Part shown: positions 1 to 9,997 of the stretch, one piece after another
How the letters are laid out: each line of letters starts with the position of its first letter
How positions within the stretch are numbered: the stretch's first letter is position 1
NCBI RefSeq assembly: GCF_029892685.1
Contig: NZ_JARXVD010000029.1
Span: forward strand, 1-64,000
Source of the DNA: Mycobacterium sp. OTB74
GTDB taxonomy: Bacteria > Actinomycetota > Actinomycetes > Mycobacteriales > Mycobacteriaceae
Direction: 5' to 3'
Length of the DNA stretch: 64,000 bases
Program-made: the position numbers and the translations under genes
Notes under the pieces: generated by a model
Databases searched by the model: none
Told to the model about the DNA's origin: nothing
The model's input: only the letters and a program-made list of their open reading frames with translations

Positions 1-75
1 CAACCACACCCCACAAACGGGAAAACACGAGGTGCAGCCAAAAAACAACAAACAAAAACCACCAAACACACTATT

Positions 76-87
76 GAGTTCTCAAAC
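76..87 (-). promoter_or_regulatory. boxA-like antitermination element
   Basis: GTTTGAGAACTC on the minus strand resembles the boxA element bound by the NusB/NusE antitermination complex in actinobacterial rRNA leaders. Its position after the hairpin at 117-135 and before the 16S gene supports the call. Confidence 0.6.
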
Positions 88-116
88 AACACGCCCGACC
101 TGACCGCGCAACAAAC

Positions 117-135
117 CCGCGGCTAAAAGCCGCGG
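117..135 (-). other. boxB-like hairpin of the rRNA leader
   Basis: A perfect 8-bp inverted repeat (CCGCGGCT / AGCCGCGG, arms 117-124 and 128-135) with a three-base loop. It sits upstream of the boxA-like element in the transcribed direction, the order of a nut-like antitermination site. There is no U-tract after it, so it is not a terminator. Confidence 0.6.
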
Positions 136-233
136 TCCGTGTGCGGGCATTGAGGAACCCCCACTTAATGGGTGTTACTCTCGGATTTTATCTTCGCTCT
201 CCGGCGCTTGTCCGTGTCGCTCTGACCTGGAAT

Positions 234-262
234 AAGTTACGTGAGGGCATACGCAGAGTCAA
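234..262 (-). promoter_or_regulatory. rrnB-type P1 promoter
   Basis: The minus strand shows TTGACT (262-257), a 17-base spacer, and TAACTT (239-234), a good match to mycobacterial sigma-A promoters of rRNA operons. It lies 47 bases past the tyrS stop and points into the rRNA leader. The predicted start of transcription is near base 227. Confidence 0.75.
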
Positions 263-309
263 ATCGGCAGGTAGACGGCCTATAGACGGTGAAATCCCGT
301 CGTCGGACC

Positions 310-1584
310 TCAGCCCGCACGGCGTATGCCGGCGATGTTCCGCTTGCCCCTACGCACCACTAACCAGCGACCGTAAAGGAAGTCCGACGACTGGGGGGCC
401 CATTCGTCGGATTCGATGCGCTGGTTGTTCACATAGACACCGCCCTCGGCGATGGTTCGCTTTGCCGCCCCCTTGCTCGGCGACAACTTCGAGGCGACCA
501 GCAGGTCGGTGATCAGGTCTGGTCCGCCAGGTGCCAGCTCGGCGACCTCGGTTTCGGTCAGCGCTGCGGCCAGCGTGGGCTCGTCAAGATCTGCCAGGTC
601 GCCGCGTCCGAACAGCGCGTGTGACGCGTATTCGACTGCATCGGTGGCTGACTGACCGTGCACTAGCGTCGTCAGCTCGCGGGCCAGTCGCTTCTGCGCT
701 GCCCGCTCGTGCGGACGTTCGGCCGTTGCAATTTCCAGTTCGCCAAGCTCATCGGAGCTCAGGAAAGTGAACCAGCGCAGGTACCTGACCACATCAGCGT
801 CGGCGGTGTTGACGAAGTACTGGTACCAGGCATAGGGCGTGGTCAGGTCGGGATCCAGCCACAAATTGCCGCCACCGGTCGACTTGCCGAACTTCTTGCC
901 GTCGGACGAGGTGACCAGCGGCACCGTCAGCGCATGAGCGGTGGCGCCGAGCTTCTGCCGGACCAATCGCACCCCGGCGATGATGTTGCCCCACTGATCA
1001 GAACCACCAATCTGCAGCGTGCAGCCGTGCCTCTGGTGCAACTGCACGAAGTCGTTGGCCTGCAACAGCATGTAGCTGAACTCGGTGTAGGAGATGCCGT
1101 CGCCTTCCAGCCGGCGGCGAATGGTGTCCCGGTCGAGCATCACGTTGACTGAGAAGTGCTTTCCCAGGTCACGCAGGAACTCGATGGCTGACATCGGTCC
1201 CGTCCAGGTCAAGTTGTTCTCGACGATGGCACCGGTGTCTGAGTCATTGAACTCGACAAATCGCTCGAGTTGGCCGCGGATGCGTTCGGCCCACTCGGCC
1301 ACGGTGTCCGTGGTGTTGAGCGTGCGTTCAGAGCTTTCCCGCGGATCGCCGATCAGGCCCGTCGCGCCGCCGGCCAGCACAATCGGCCGGTGACCGGCCT
1401 GCTGGAACCGACGCAACGTCAACAGCGGCACCAAGTGACCGGCGTGCAGGCTCGGCGCGGTCGGATCGAAGCCCGCATACAGCGTCAGCGGCCCCTCTGA
1501 GGTCGCGGCCGCAAGCGCATCACGGTCGGTTGATTGCGCGATCAGGCCGCGCCAGTCCAGCTCTTCGAGGATGTCGACACCCAT
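310..1584 (-). CDS. tyrS: Tyrosyl-tRNA synthetase
   Basis: Class I aminoacyl-tRNA synthetase of 424 residues that charges tRNA-Tyr with tyrosine using ATP. The ATP-binding HIGH-type motif reads HAGH at residues 47-50 and the KMSKS loop reads KFGKS at 231-235. A C-terminal S4-type RNA-binding domain occupies roughly residues 355-424. The frame stays open 34 codons further upstream, but the family begins at the ATG at 1584 (MGVDILEEL), and the longer form would run back into mpg. The gene is 17 bases downstream of mpg on the same strand, so the two are probably co-transcribed. An rRNA promoter starts just behind its stop. Length matches mycobacterial TyrS. Confidence 0.97.
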   Translation of the reverse strand: MGVDILEELDWRGLIAQSTDRDALAAATSEGPLTLYAGFDPTAPSLHAGHLVPLLTLRRFQQAGHRPIVLAGGATGLIGDPRESSERTLNTTDTVAEWAERIRGQLERFVEFNDSDTGAIVENNLTWTGPMSAIEFLRDLGKHFSVNVMLDRDTIRRRLEGDGISYTEFSYMLLQANDFVQLHQRHGCTLQIGGSDQWGNIIAGVRLVRQKLGATAHALTVPLVTSSDGKKFGKSTGGGNLWLDPDLTTPYAWYQYFVNTADADVVRYLRWFTFLSSDELGELEIATAERPHERAAQKRLARELTTLVHGQSATDAVEYASHALFGRGDLADLDEPTLAAALTETEVAELAPGGPDLITDLLVASKLSPSKGAAKRTIAEGGVYVNNQRIESDEWAPQSSDFLYGRWLVVRRGKRNIAGIRRAG

Positions 1585-1601
1585 GTGTCGATTTTGGCCT
1601 A

Positions 1602-2213
1602 TCAGTCGCTGCCGCCGGGCGCGGGTGCACGCGGACTGCGCCGATAGGCCGAAACTTCCGGCGTATCGGCCAGCCAAAACCGCCATTCACGATCAGCAGC
1701 TTTACTGACGCCGACTCGCGGGCCCCGTCGCACGTCACCCGCCGATGCCAGCTCCAGCTGCAGCTCGGTCTGCGGAGAGAACAGATCAATTCCGTTGTCG
1801 CCCATAGTGATTCCCAGGGCGGCACACAGATTGCCCGGTCCCCTGGCCAGCGCGCTGGTCGCAACATCAGGTCGACGTCGGTGTCGCGCGATGTCGACTC
1901 CGTCGGTTATTCGGGCGGCGCGCACCAACACCGCAGCAGCCTCGTCGGCACCACCGCAGACCACATTGGCGCAGACGTGAATGCCGTGGCTGCGGTAGGT
2001 GTACAGCCTGCCGGGCGGCCCGAACATGATGCTGTTGCGTGCGGTCGGGCCGCAGTACGAGTGCGCAGCGGCGTCCGGCCACGAGCCGCCGGTGGGGCCG
2101 CCGTAGGCCTCGACCTCGACGATCGTGGCGCGTGCACCGCGGCCGTGCAGGGTCGCACCAAGCAATGCCAGCGCGGCATCGACCGGATCGACGGGCAGGT
2201 GACCGGCACTCAT
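1602..2213 (-). CDS. mpg: 3-methyladenine DNA glycosylase (AAG/MPG family)
   Basis: Base-excision repair glycosylase of 203 residues that removes alkylated purines such as 3-methyladenine. The active-site segment IVEVEAYGG is at residues 31-39; by analogy with human AAG, Glu35 should activate the water. The conserved middle block (RNSIMFGPPGRLYTY, then HGIHVCANVV) follows. The length matches mycobacterial homologues (Rv1688 type). It lies directly upstream of tyrS with a 17-base gap and is divergent from the ABC exporter operon that begins at 2272. No promoter could be assigned with confidence. Confidence 0.95.
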   Translation of the reverse strand: MSAGHLPVDPVDAALALLGATLHGRGARATIVEVEAYGGPTGGSWPDAAAHSYCGPTARNSIMFGPPGRLYTYRSHGIHVCANVVCGGADEAAAVLVRAARITDGVDIARHRRRPDVATSALARGPGNLCAALGITMGDNGIDLFSPQTELQLELASAGDVRRGPRVGVSKAADREWRFWLADTPEVSAYRRSPRAPAPGGSD

Positions 2214-2235
2214 TCCCGCGATTCTGCCGTGCCCA

Positions 2236-2295
2236 TTGACCGGGTAGGCAGTCTGGAGGATTATTCATCCTATGGTGATTTCATCCAGTGATGAA
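2236..2295 (+). promoter_or_regulatory. Promoter and candidate TetR operator of the ABC exporter operon
   Basis: TTGACC (2236-2241) and GATTAT (2259-2264) are spaced by 17 bases and place the start of transcription near the ATG at 2272, suggesting a leaderless or near-leaderless mRNA. Two dyads cover this promoter: AGGAT-5-ATCCT (2257-2271) over the -10 element, and TTCATC-4-GATGAA (2280-2295) inside the first codons. The operon ends with a TetR gene, so autoregulation is the simplest reading. The operator role is inferred. Confidence 0.5.
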
Positions 2296-3027
2296 TTTAT
2301 CCCGGCCGAACCCGCCATCGCGGTCGACCACCTCACCGTGGTCCGCGGCAAGCGCACCGCGCTCGATGACATTTCTGTCCAGATCGCCCGCGGCACCATC
2401 ACCGGACTGCTCGGGCCGTCCGGGTGCGGCAAGAGCACTCTGATGCGGAGCATGGTGGGCACCCAGATCATCGCGAAGGGCACCGTCACCGTGTTGGGCC
2501 GCCCGGCCGGTTCGGCCGAGGTGCGCAGGCGAGTCGGCTACGTGACCCAGGAGGCCACCGTCTACGACGACCTACGGGTCATCGACAACGTGCGGTACTT
2601 CGCCGCACTTACCGGCGCCACCCCCTCGGCCGCCGACAATGCAATCACCGCGGTCGGCTTACAAGACCATCGAACGGCGTTCTGCGGCAACCTGTCCGGC
2701 GGACAACGAACCCGCGCATCGCTGGCCTGTGCGCTGGTGTCCGATCCGGAACTGCTGGTCCTGGACGAGCCGACTGTCGGGCTGGACCCGGTGCTTCGCG
2801 TCGACCTCTGGGAGCAGTTCCGCGAACTCGCCCGGGCCGGAACCACTTTGGTGGTGTCCAGCCACGTGATGGACGAGGCCGACCACTGCGGCGACCTGGT
2901 GCTGATGCGCGAAGGTCGGATACTCGCCCACACCACGCCCACGAAACTACGAGAGGACACCGGATGCACGTCACTGGAAGAAGCGTTTCTCACCGTCATC
3001 CGGCACAGCACCGCAGCAACAGCCTGA
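2272..3027 (+). CDS. ABC transporter ATP-binding protein
   Basis: Nucleotide-binding subunit (251 residues) of an ABC-2 type exporter, homologous in position and length to Rv1687c. Walker A is GPSGCGKST (48-56), the signature LSGGQ is at 141-145, Walker B LLVLDE is at 161-166, and the switch histidine is His198. It starts a three-gene operon with the permease and a TetR regulator, a layout common for drug or lipid exporters; the substrate is unknown. The ATG at 2272 fits the promoter spacing. The permease begins before or at this gene's stop codon, so the two are translationally coupled. Confidence 0.93.
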   Translation: MVISSSDEFIPAEPAIAVDHLTVVRGKRTALDDISVQIARGTITGLLGPSGCGKSTLMRSMVGTQIIAKGTVTVLGRPAGSAEVRRRVGYVTQEATVYDDLRVIDNVRYFAALTGATPSAADNAITAVGLQDHRTAFCGNLSGGQRTRASLACALVSDPELLVLDEPTVGLDPVLRVDLWEQFRELARAGTTLVVSSHVMDEADHCGDLVLMREGRILAHTTPTKLREDTGCTSLEEAFLTVIRHSTAATA

Positions 3028-3779
3028 CCCTGCGGCCCTACCTGGCCAGTACCGCACGGATCCTGCGACAGCTCGCGGCCGATCACCGCAGCATGGCGAT
3101 GATCCTGGTAGTGCCGAGTGCGGTTATCACGTTGATGTACTTCATGTTTAACGATCTGCCGCATCTGCCGGGCATGCCGTCGCCGTTCAACAACGCGTGC
3201 CTGATCCTGCTCGGGCTGTTCCCCCTGATCGTGATGTTCCTGATCACCTCGATCACCATGCAGCGCGAGCGGGTGTCGGGAACGCTGGAGCGGATTCTGA
3301 CCACTCCCTTGCGCCGGGTAGATCTGTTGGCCGCGTACGGCACGGCGTTTTCCATCGCAGCGGCCGCCCAGGCGAGTCTGGCCTGCGCGGTGTCATTCGG
3401 GTTCCTCGGCTTCAACACCGAAGGGAGTCCCGCGCTGGTGTTCGTCATCGCCATCGTCAACGCAGTCCTCGGCGTCGGGCTCGGCCTGCTGTGTAGTGCG
3501 TTCGCCCGTACCGAGTTTCAGGCGGTGCAGTTCATGCCGGTGGTGATCGTTCCGCAGCTGTTGTTGTGCGGCATCATCGTTCCCCGCGAAGCGCTACCCG
3601 ACTGGCTGCGCTGGATCAGCAATGCGCTACCGGCGAGCTACGCCCTTGAGGCACTGCAGCAGGTCGCCGCCCATCGCGACGCAACGGCGACCGTCATCCG
3701 CGACATCGCCATCGTGGTGGCGTTCGCGCTAGCCACGCTGGTGCTAGCCGCCGCCACCTTGCGCCGACGGACGCCATGA
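2964..3779 (+). CDS. ABC-2 type transporter permease
   Basis: Membrane subunit of the exporter. About six hydrophobic segments are visible, ending with the typical ABC-2 block near the C-terminus (LLCGIIVPREALPDWLRW followed by NALPASYALEALQ). A cytoplasmic loop with the sequence QRERVSGTLERILTTP is also typical. The start is uncertain. The first in-frame ATG (2964) gives 271 residues and overlaps the ATPase by 64 bases. A CTG at 3024 overlaps the ATPase stop as CTGA and gives 251 residues, closer to the conserved region. The gene overlaps the following TetR gene as ATGA. Confidence 0.9.
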   Translation: MHVTGRSVSHRHPAQHRSNSLTLRPYLASTARILRQLAADHRSMAMILVVPSAVITLMYFMFNDLPHLPGMPSPFNNACLILLGLFPLIVMFLITSITMQRERVSGTLERILTTPLRRVDLLAAYGTAFSIAAAAQASLACAVSFGFLGFNTEGSPALVFVIAIVNAVLGVGLGLLCSAFARTEFQAVQFMPVVIVPQLLLCGIIVPREALPDWLRWISNALPASYALEALQQVAAHRDATATVIRDIAIVVAFALATLVLAAATLRRRTP

Positions 3780-4381
3780 CCGGCCGGAAGCGTCCCGGCC
3801 GACCAGCCGGCGCCACGGATACCAAGGAACAGATCCGGGATTGTGCGCGGGAACTGTTCGCCCGCAATGGTTTCCAGAACACGTCGATCCGGTCCATCGC
3901 AGCGGCGGCCCGTGTCGATTCAGCACTGGTGCATCACTATTTCGGTACCAAGCAGCAGTTGTTCGCGTCCGCCGTACACATTCCAATCGATCCCGCCCAG
4001 GTGCTGGGGCCATTGCATGACACCCCGGTCGAGGACCTCGGGCTCACCCTGCCGGCACTGTTGCTACCACTGTGGGATTCGGAACTGGGAACCTCGTTCA
4101 TCGCGGCGCTACGGTCGATGCTGGCCGGTGACGAGGTCAACCTGCTGCGGACTTTCCTGCAGGAGGTCATCACCACGGAAGTTGGCCCACGCGTTGATAA
4201 TCCGCCCGGCACGGGCAGACTCCGCGTGCAGTTCGTGGCGTCCCAGCTGATCGGGGTGGTGTTGACGCGGTACATCTTCGAGCTGGAACCGTTCGCGTCA
4301 CTGCCGGTTGACCAGATCGTCGAAACCATCGGCCCGAACCTGCAGCGCTATTTCACCGGCGAATTGCCAGCTCTGACTTAG
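3776..4381 (+). CDS. TetR family transcriptional regulator
   Basis: 201-residue regulator. The N-terminal helix-turn-helix is at about residues 15-60 (CARELFARNGFQNTSIRSIA, then HHYFGTKQQLF), and a TetR C-terminal ligand domain follows. It is the third gene of the exporter operon, starting in an ATGA overlap with the permease, so it probably controls this operon through the dyads at 2257-2295. Homologous in position to Rv1685c. Its stop overlaps the convergent Trm112-like gene by four bases. Confidence 0.93.
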   Translation: MTGRKRPGRPAGATDTKEQIRDCARELFARNGFQNTSIRSIAAAARVDSALVHHYFGTKQQLFASAVHIPIDPAQVLGPLHDTPVEDLGLTLPALLLPLWDSELGTSFIAALRSMLAGDEVNLLRTFLQEVITTEVGPRVDNPPGTGRLRVQFVASQLIGVVLTRYIFELEPFASLPVDQIVETIGPNLQRYFTGELPALT

Positions 4382-4584
4382 CTTTTCGCGCTGTCCAGCA
4401 GCCTCTGATGCTCGGCGTCGTCGGTGACGTCAACGGCTTCATCGATCAGCAGCACCGGAATGCCGCCGTCGATGCGGTAGGCGCGACGTAACCGGGGGTT
4501 GTACAGGCACTCATCGCCGACCAGCAGCAACGGGCCCCGGTCCTGTGGACAGACCAGAATGCTGCGCAGAGCCTCGTCGATCAT
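4378..4584 (-). CDS. Trm112-like (UPF0434) small protein
   Basis: 68-residue protein with the Trm112 fold signature (ILVCPQDRGPL, then NPRLRRAYRIDGGIPVLL). Trm112 proteins activate methyltransferases in other organisms; the bacterial role is not settled. Only two cysteines are present (CPQD and DECLYN), so the four-cysteine zinc site of eukaryotic Trm112 is not intact. The start chosen is the ATG at 4584, which gives the usual family length. The stop of the secreted protein gene lies four bases upstream, so the two are probably co-transcribed. Corresponds to Rv1684. Confidence 0.85.
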   Translation of the reverse strand: MIDEALRSILVCPQDRGPLLLVGDECLYNPRLRRAYRIDGGIPVLLIDEAVDVTDDAEHQRLLDSAKS

Positions 4585-4588
4585 TGCG

Positions 4589-5029
4589 CTAACCTCCGGC
4601 GATCGGAATGTTCGAGCCACCGGTACCGGGCAGGATGCCTGGTGGGAATCCACCGCCGCCGATCTGAACCGGGCTCTGGTGTGTGGGCTGCGAACGAGCC
4701 TGATTGCGCTGCTGGAACTTCACCGTGTTCTGTAGCGCGGTGATCAACGGAACCTGATTGGGCCGCGCGTCCAGCCCCGCCTGAATGTCGGCCAGATTGC
4801 CCTTCGACGGACCGAACCCTTGGGCTCGCAACTTCAACACCTTGTGGATCAGTAGCGAAATCTCGCCACCGCCGGCACCGGTGTCGTACTGGGCGTCGAT
4901 GTCGTCGAGCACGTCAGCACGGGCCGGGCATGCTGAGACCACCGCGCCGGCCGACATGACACCGACGGTCAGCGAACCCACCAACAGCACGCCGGAGACA
5001 CCGCGTCGCCATCGCCTAGCAGAAGTCAT
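4589..5029 (-). CDS. Conserved secreted protein of unknown function
   Basis: 146 residues. An arginine-rich N-terminus and a hydrophobic stretch (about 11-33) end in ARA-D, giving a predicted signal peptidase cleavage after residue 38. The mature part has a helical block (residues about 50-95) followed by a Gln/Pro/Gly-rich tail ending in PIAGG. No enzymatic motif is seen. A good ribosome site (GGAGG) lies four bases before the ATG at 5029. It sits between the Rv1683-like fusion and the Trm112-like gene on the same strand. Export to the envelope is inferred from the signal peptide; the function is not recognised. Confidence 0.8.
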   Translation of the reverse strand: MTSARRWRRGVSGVLLVGSLTVGVMSAGAVVSACPARADVLDDIDAQYDTGAGGGEISLLIHKVLKLRAQGFGPSKGNLADIQAGLDARPNQVPLITALQNTVKFQQRNQARSQPTHQSPVQIGGGGFPPGILPGTGGSNIPIAGG

Positions 5030-5093
5030 CTGTCCTCCGTTCCAGCGTCGACCCGACCGCAGCCTAACAGCGCCGGGCAGCCCGAGCCGAGCC

Positions 5094-8000
5094 TCACTGT
5101 CCTGATCCGGAGGTCACTGCGGCGCTCGCGGCCTCGGTGAACTCCTCGAACGACTCACTGACCGTGTCGAAGTACCAGGCCGAGTCCGACGGCCCAGGAA
5201 GCCCAAAAGCCCGCAGTTCGCTGAGGTCCGGACGGTACGCCGCAGTCAATGACACCCGTGGCACCACGTACACCACATCCGGTGCAACGCCGACCGAGAG
5301 GTCGGCCAGTGCCTCCGACAGGTCCGCAGCAGACACCGATCCGCCCGGCTGCAAGTCGAGAGCGGTCACCGCGACTTCACGATCGCCGACGTCCACCCGA
5401 TATGTCAGGGCCAGGTCGACGGATGCGATAGCACCCAGCGCGTCGCTGATCGCCTTGGTGAACACCGGGCCTCGTGGCGTGCGGATAACGGTTCGACGGT
5501 TGCCGACCATCCAGTAGTCACCGTCGTCGTCCCGACGGAACAGGTATTCGGTGGACACCCATGTGTCCCCTGGCGCGAAGACGCCGCGCTTGACCGACGC
5601 AGTGGGGTCCACCGGTCCCCGCGGACTGGCCAGCAGGACACCGACCTCGTTCGGATGGGCGTGCTCGACAAAGCCACGTTCGTCCTCGAGGATCAGGTCG
5701 TCCTCGACGTCGTAGGCCGCAAGCGCGATCCGACCGGCTCCGGGCAGCACCCGGCCCTCGCTGCCGACCTTGGCTCCAGACACATTCGCCAGGACCGCCT
5801 GACCATCGGTGGTGGCGAAAAACTCAACGACGTGTGCCGGGTGGAACGCCTCTTCAACGCGGCGCCACAGTCCGGCCGGCATGCCCGAACCAATGAACAA
5901 CCGAACCGGATGGGTTCCGTTGAGCACGAACGACGGGTCATCGATGACGTCGCGCAGCATGGCCCAGGTGTAGGACACCACGGTGACGCCGTACTGACGT
6001 AGCTCGTGCAGGAACCGGTCCGGTCGCAGCCCACGGGACAGCGCGATGCGCGCACCGCCGACCACCGCGCCGCCGAGGGCCACCAGCAGGCCGGACGGGT
6101 GGTGCAGTGGGGTCAGGCAGTAGACGGTGTCGCCGCGGCCCAGGTTGGCCGCCGACGCGGTGCCGAACGCTGACAGGGCCCACCGGAAGTTGGTGATCTG
6201 GCGGGCCACCAACTGACCGCTGACGTTGGCGAACGCGATGTACGCCAGATCCTGGGCATAACCCGGATTGGGGCGGTACCAGCCGGGCAACTCGACGACG
6301 TCGGGGTCGATCTTCTCCATGTCGATGACGTCGGCGTCGCCCGGCAGATCCAGTTCGCGGGCCTCGCCGCCACCGAGAACCAATACGCGCATGGGTAACT
6401 GACGCGCGGAGTCCAGGTTGCTCGGGTCGCAGATCACCTCGGACACGGCACCGAGTCGGGCGGCTTCGGCCAGGTCGGCGTCCGGTGGCATCAACACCGC
6501 CACCGCGCCAAGCCGGGACAGCGCGGCAATAGCAACCAGCGCGCTGGGCCGAGTCTCCATCAGCACACCCACTCGGGTGCCTTGCCTGACCCCCACGCCT
6601 ATCAGACCGCGCACCACGTTGTTGATGCGTCGGTCCACCGCTTCATAGGTATGCACCCGGCCGTCAAAGAGCAGGAACTCGCCGCCGGGCGCACCCTCGG
6701 CCTGCTCAGTGATGATGCGGCCCAACGAGATTCGGGTGTGATCGTTGATCTGCCCGAGCCGGGCCAGGCGCGGCAGTGTGCGGATGGTCTCGATGGCCAG
6801 GGCCCGCGCGGACTTGTTGGCCGACACCACCGCGCCCGCCGCCGACCTGGCCAGCGTGAACGTCATCTCCGTGGCTGCAGCGGCGCCGTGCGCGACCCGG
6901 GTGGCCAGCGGGACAGTTTCGCTCTGCGTTGCCGACTGCAGCGGCATCGGCACGACGTCGGCCGGCATCTCGCCGTCCTCGTCGAGCCACTTGACCCACG
7001 CAGCCACGGTGGGCCAGCTCTGGGTGGCTGCTTTGGAACCCACGACCAACCCGAAATGTCCTGCGCGGATGAGGTATTCGTATACATCGGCCTGCGGAGC
7101 TGCGCGCTTGATGCCACGTACTGCGGCCGGCTGGCCGATGTCGTCGACCTCACCGACCACAGCGAGCACCGGGCAGTCGATGTCGGACAGCGTCACCAGA
7201 TCGCCGTGAATGGCGAAGCCTCCGCTCATCATCCGGTTGTGGGCGATGAACTGCTTGAGCAGTTCGGCGATGGCCGGACCCGACCATGCGATCCAGCCGT
7301 CGGAGGCGAGAAAGCGGCGTTGCTGTTCGCGCGGCAGCAGCGCCTCTCGGTCGTGTAGCTGGAACAGGAAATCCAGCCGGGACTGCGCGGTCTTGATTGG
7401 GTCGAGCATCTGAAAACCGGTGCGCGCCAACCAACCGGGGATGTCAAGGCGGCTGAAAACGTGGTCGGCCATGAAGTCGGCGGCACCGGCTGCCAACCCT
7501 GCCGGCAAGCCCATCGGCATGGCGGCCAGGGTGTCCACCGGCGCACCGAACGCCACGATGCTTGCCAGATCACGGGATTGGCGATAGGCAGCGGTCTGGT
7601 AGGCGAACATGCCGCCCTGTGAGTAGCCGGCCAGATGCACGTCGCGACCGGTGACCTGTTTGACGGTGTCGATCGCCTCGCTCAGTGCGACAACGTGATC
7701 GGCGAGGTTGCGGTCCATGCCGCCCTCGACCTGATCGGGCGAGCCGAAGTCGATCACCCACGGGTCGATACCCGCAGCGTGCAGGATGCCCACCGCGCCG
7801 TCGTCGCGGGTGACGTCCCACATGTCCGCCGACATCATCATCGGATGCACCATGAGAACCGGAGGCCCGGCAGGTGCCGCCCCTGGACGCGCGTCCGGCG
7901 GAAAGTAGCGCCGCAGGCGATACATCGGGACGCTTTGCACAATCTGGAACGGTGACGGCAACGCGCCAGTCTCCAGTCCCCCATACCTCAGCACTTCAAG

Positions 8001-8096
8001 GCCGTTCTGGGCGGTTGCTACCAAACGCCCGACCGGTCCGGTGACTGCTGAAAAATCCACCCGCGCCCACTCCCTCGTGGTCAATTGTTTAACCAT
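5094..8096 (-). CDS. Rv1683-like fusion: PHA synthase-type alpha/beta hydrolase plus AMP-binding (acyl-CoA synthetase-like) domain
   Basis: 1000-residue two-domain protein. The N-terminal half (about 1-375) is an alpha/beta hydrolase of the polyhydroxyalkanoate synthase type, with nucleophile Ser159 in GYSQGG and a late histidine in RAGHFGLV. The C-terminal half (from about residue 450) has the acyl-CoA synthetase/ligase fold. The loop that should bind ATP phosphates (TSGTTG-x-PK in active enzymes) reads AFANVSGQLVARQ, so it lacks the usual Ser/Thr-Gly pattern and lysine. Adenylating activity is therefore doubtful. The M. tuberculosis homologue is annotated as a bifunctional lipase/acyl-CoA synthase linked to triacylglycerol metabolism; that role is carried over, not shown here. 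Divergent from the ABC-F gene. Confidence 0.9.
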   Translation of the reverse strand: MVKQLTTREWARVDFSAVTGPVGRLVATAQNGLEVLRYGGLETGALPSPFQIVQSVPMYRLRRYFPPDARPGAAPAGPPVLMVHPMMMSADMWDVTRDDGAVGILHAAGIDPWVIDFGSPDQVEGGMDRNLADHVVALSEAIDTVKQVTGRDVHLAGYSQGGMFAYQTAAYRQSRDLASIVAFGAPVDTLAAMPMGLPAGLAAGAADFMADHVFSRLDIPGWLARTGFQMLDPIKTAQSRLDFLFQLHDREALLPREQQRRFLASDGWIAWSGPAIAELLKQFIAHNRMMSGGFAIHGDLVTLSDIDCPVLAVVGEVDDIGQPAAVRGIKRAAPQADVYEYLIRAGHFGLVVGSKAATQSWPTVAAWVKWLDEDGEMPADVVPMPLQSATQSETVPLATRVAHGAAAATEMTFTLARSAAGAVVSANKSARALAIETIRTLPRLARLGQINDHTRISLGRIITEQAEGAPGGEFLLFDGRVHTYEAVDRRINNVVRGLIGVGVRQGTRVGVLMETRPSALVAIAALSRLGAVAVLMPPDADLAEAARLGAVSEVICDPSNLDSARQLPMRVLVLGGGEARELDLPGDADVIDMEKIDPDVVELPGWYRPNPGYAQDLAYIAFANVSGQLVARQITNFRWALSAFGTASAANLGRGDTVYCLTPLHHPSGLLVALGGAVVGGARIALSRGLRPDRFLHELRQYGVTVVSYTWAMLRDVIDDPSFVLNGTHPVRLFIGSGMPAGLWRRVEEAFHPAHVVEFFATTDGQAVLANVSGAKVGSEGRVLPGAGRIALAAYDVEDDLILEDERGFVEHAHPNEVGVLLASPRGPVDPTASVKRGVFAPGDTWVSTEYLFRRDDDGDYWMVGNRRTVIRTPRGPVFTKAISDALGAIASVDLALTYRVDVGDREVAVTALDLQPGGSVSAADLSEALADLSVGVAPDVVYVVPRVSLTAAYRPDLSELRAFGLPGPSDSAWYFDTVSESFEEFTEAASAAVTSGSGQ

Positions 8097-8169
8097 CCCC
8101 CGATTGACGTGGCCATCATGGCATAACGCGCAGATCGCCCCGTACGAATGGGTGTCGCGTCGGTCAACC

Positions 8170-8175
8170 TAGAAT
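8170..8175 (+). promoter_or_regulatory. -10 element of the ABC-F gene
   Basis: TAGAAT lies nine bases before the ATG at 8185, so transcription should start within about three bases of the start codon. No ribosome site is seen between them. No clear -35 element is present, which is common in mycobacterial promoters. Confidence 0.5.
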
Positions 8176-8184
8176 CGGCTGCTG

Positions 8185-9981
<1,797 letters not shown>

Positions 9982-9997
9982 ACGCGGTCGCCAGTAT

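Larger units (their letters stand above)
1..227 (-). other. rrnB leader: rRNA operon (rrnB-type) leader, 5' part of precursor 16S rRNA
   Basis: Read on the minus strand, this stretch carries the antitermination and processing leader that precedes 16S rRNA in mycobacteria: an 8-bp hairpin (117-135), then a boxA-like element (GTTTGAGAACTC, 87-76), then AT-rich sequence running to the window edge. The TTGAGAACTCAATAGTGTG block is also the familiar motif of mycobacterial rRNA leaders and 16S-23S spacers. The 16S gene itself lies beyond base 1 and is not visible. An rRNA operon directly downstream of tyrS is the known rrnB location in fast-growing mycobacteria. No protein gene is supported here. 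Confidence 0.82.
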
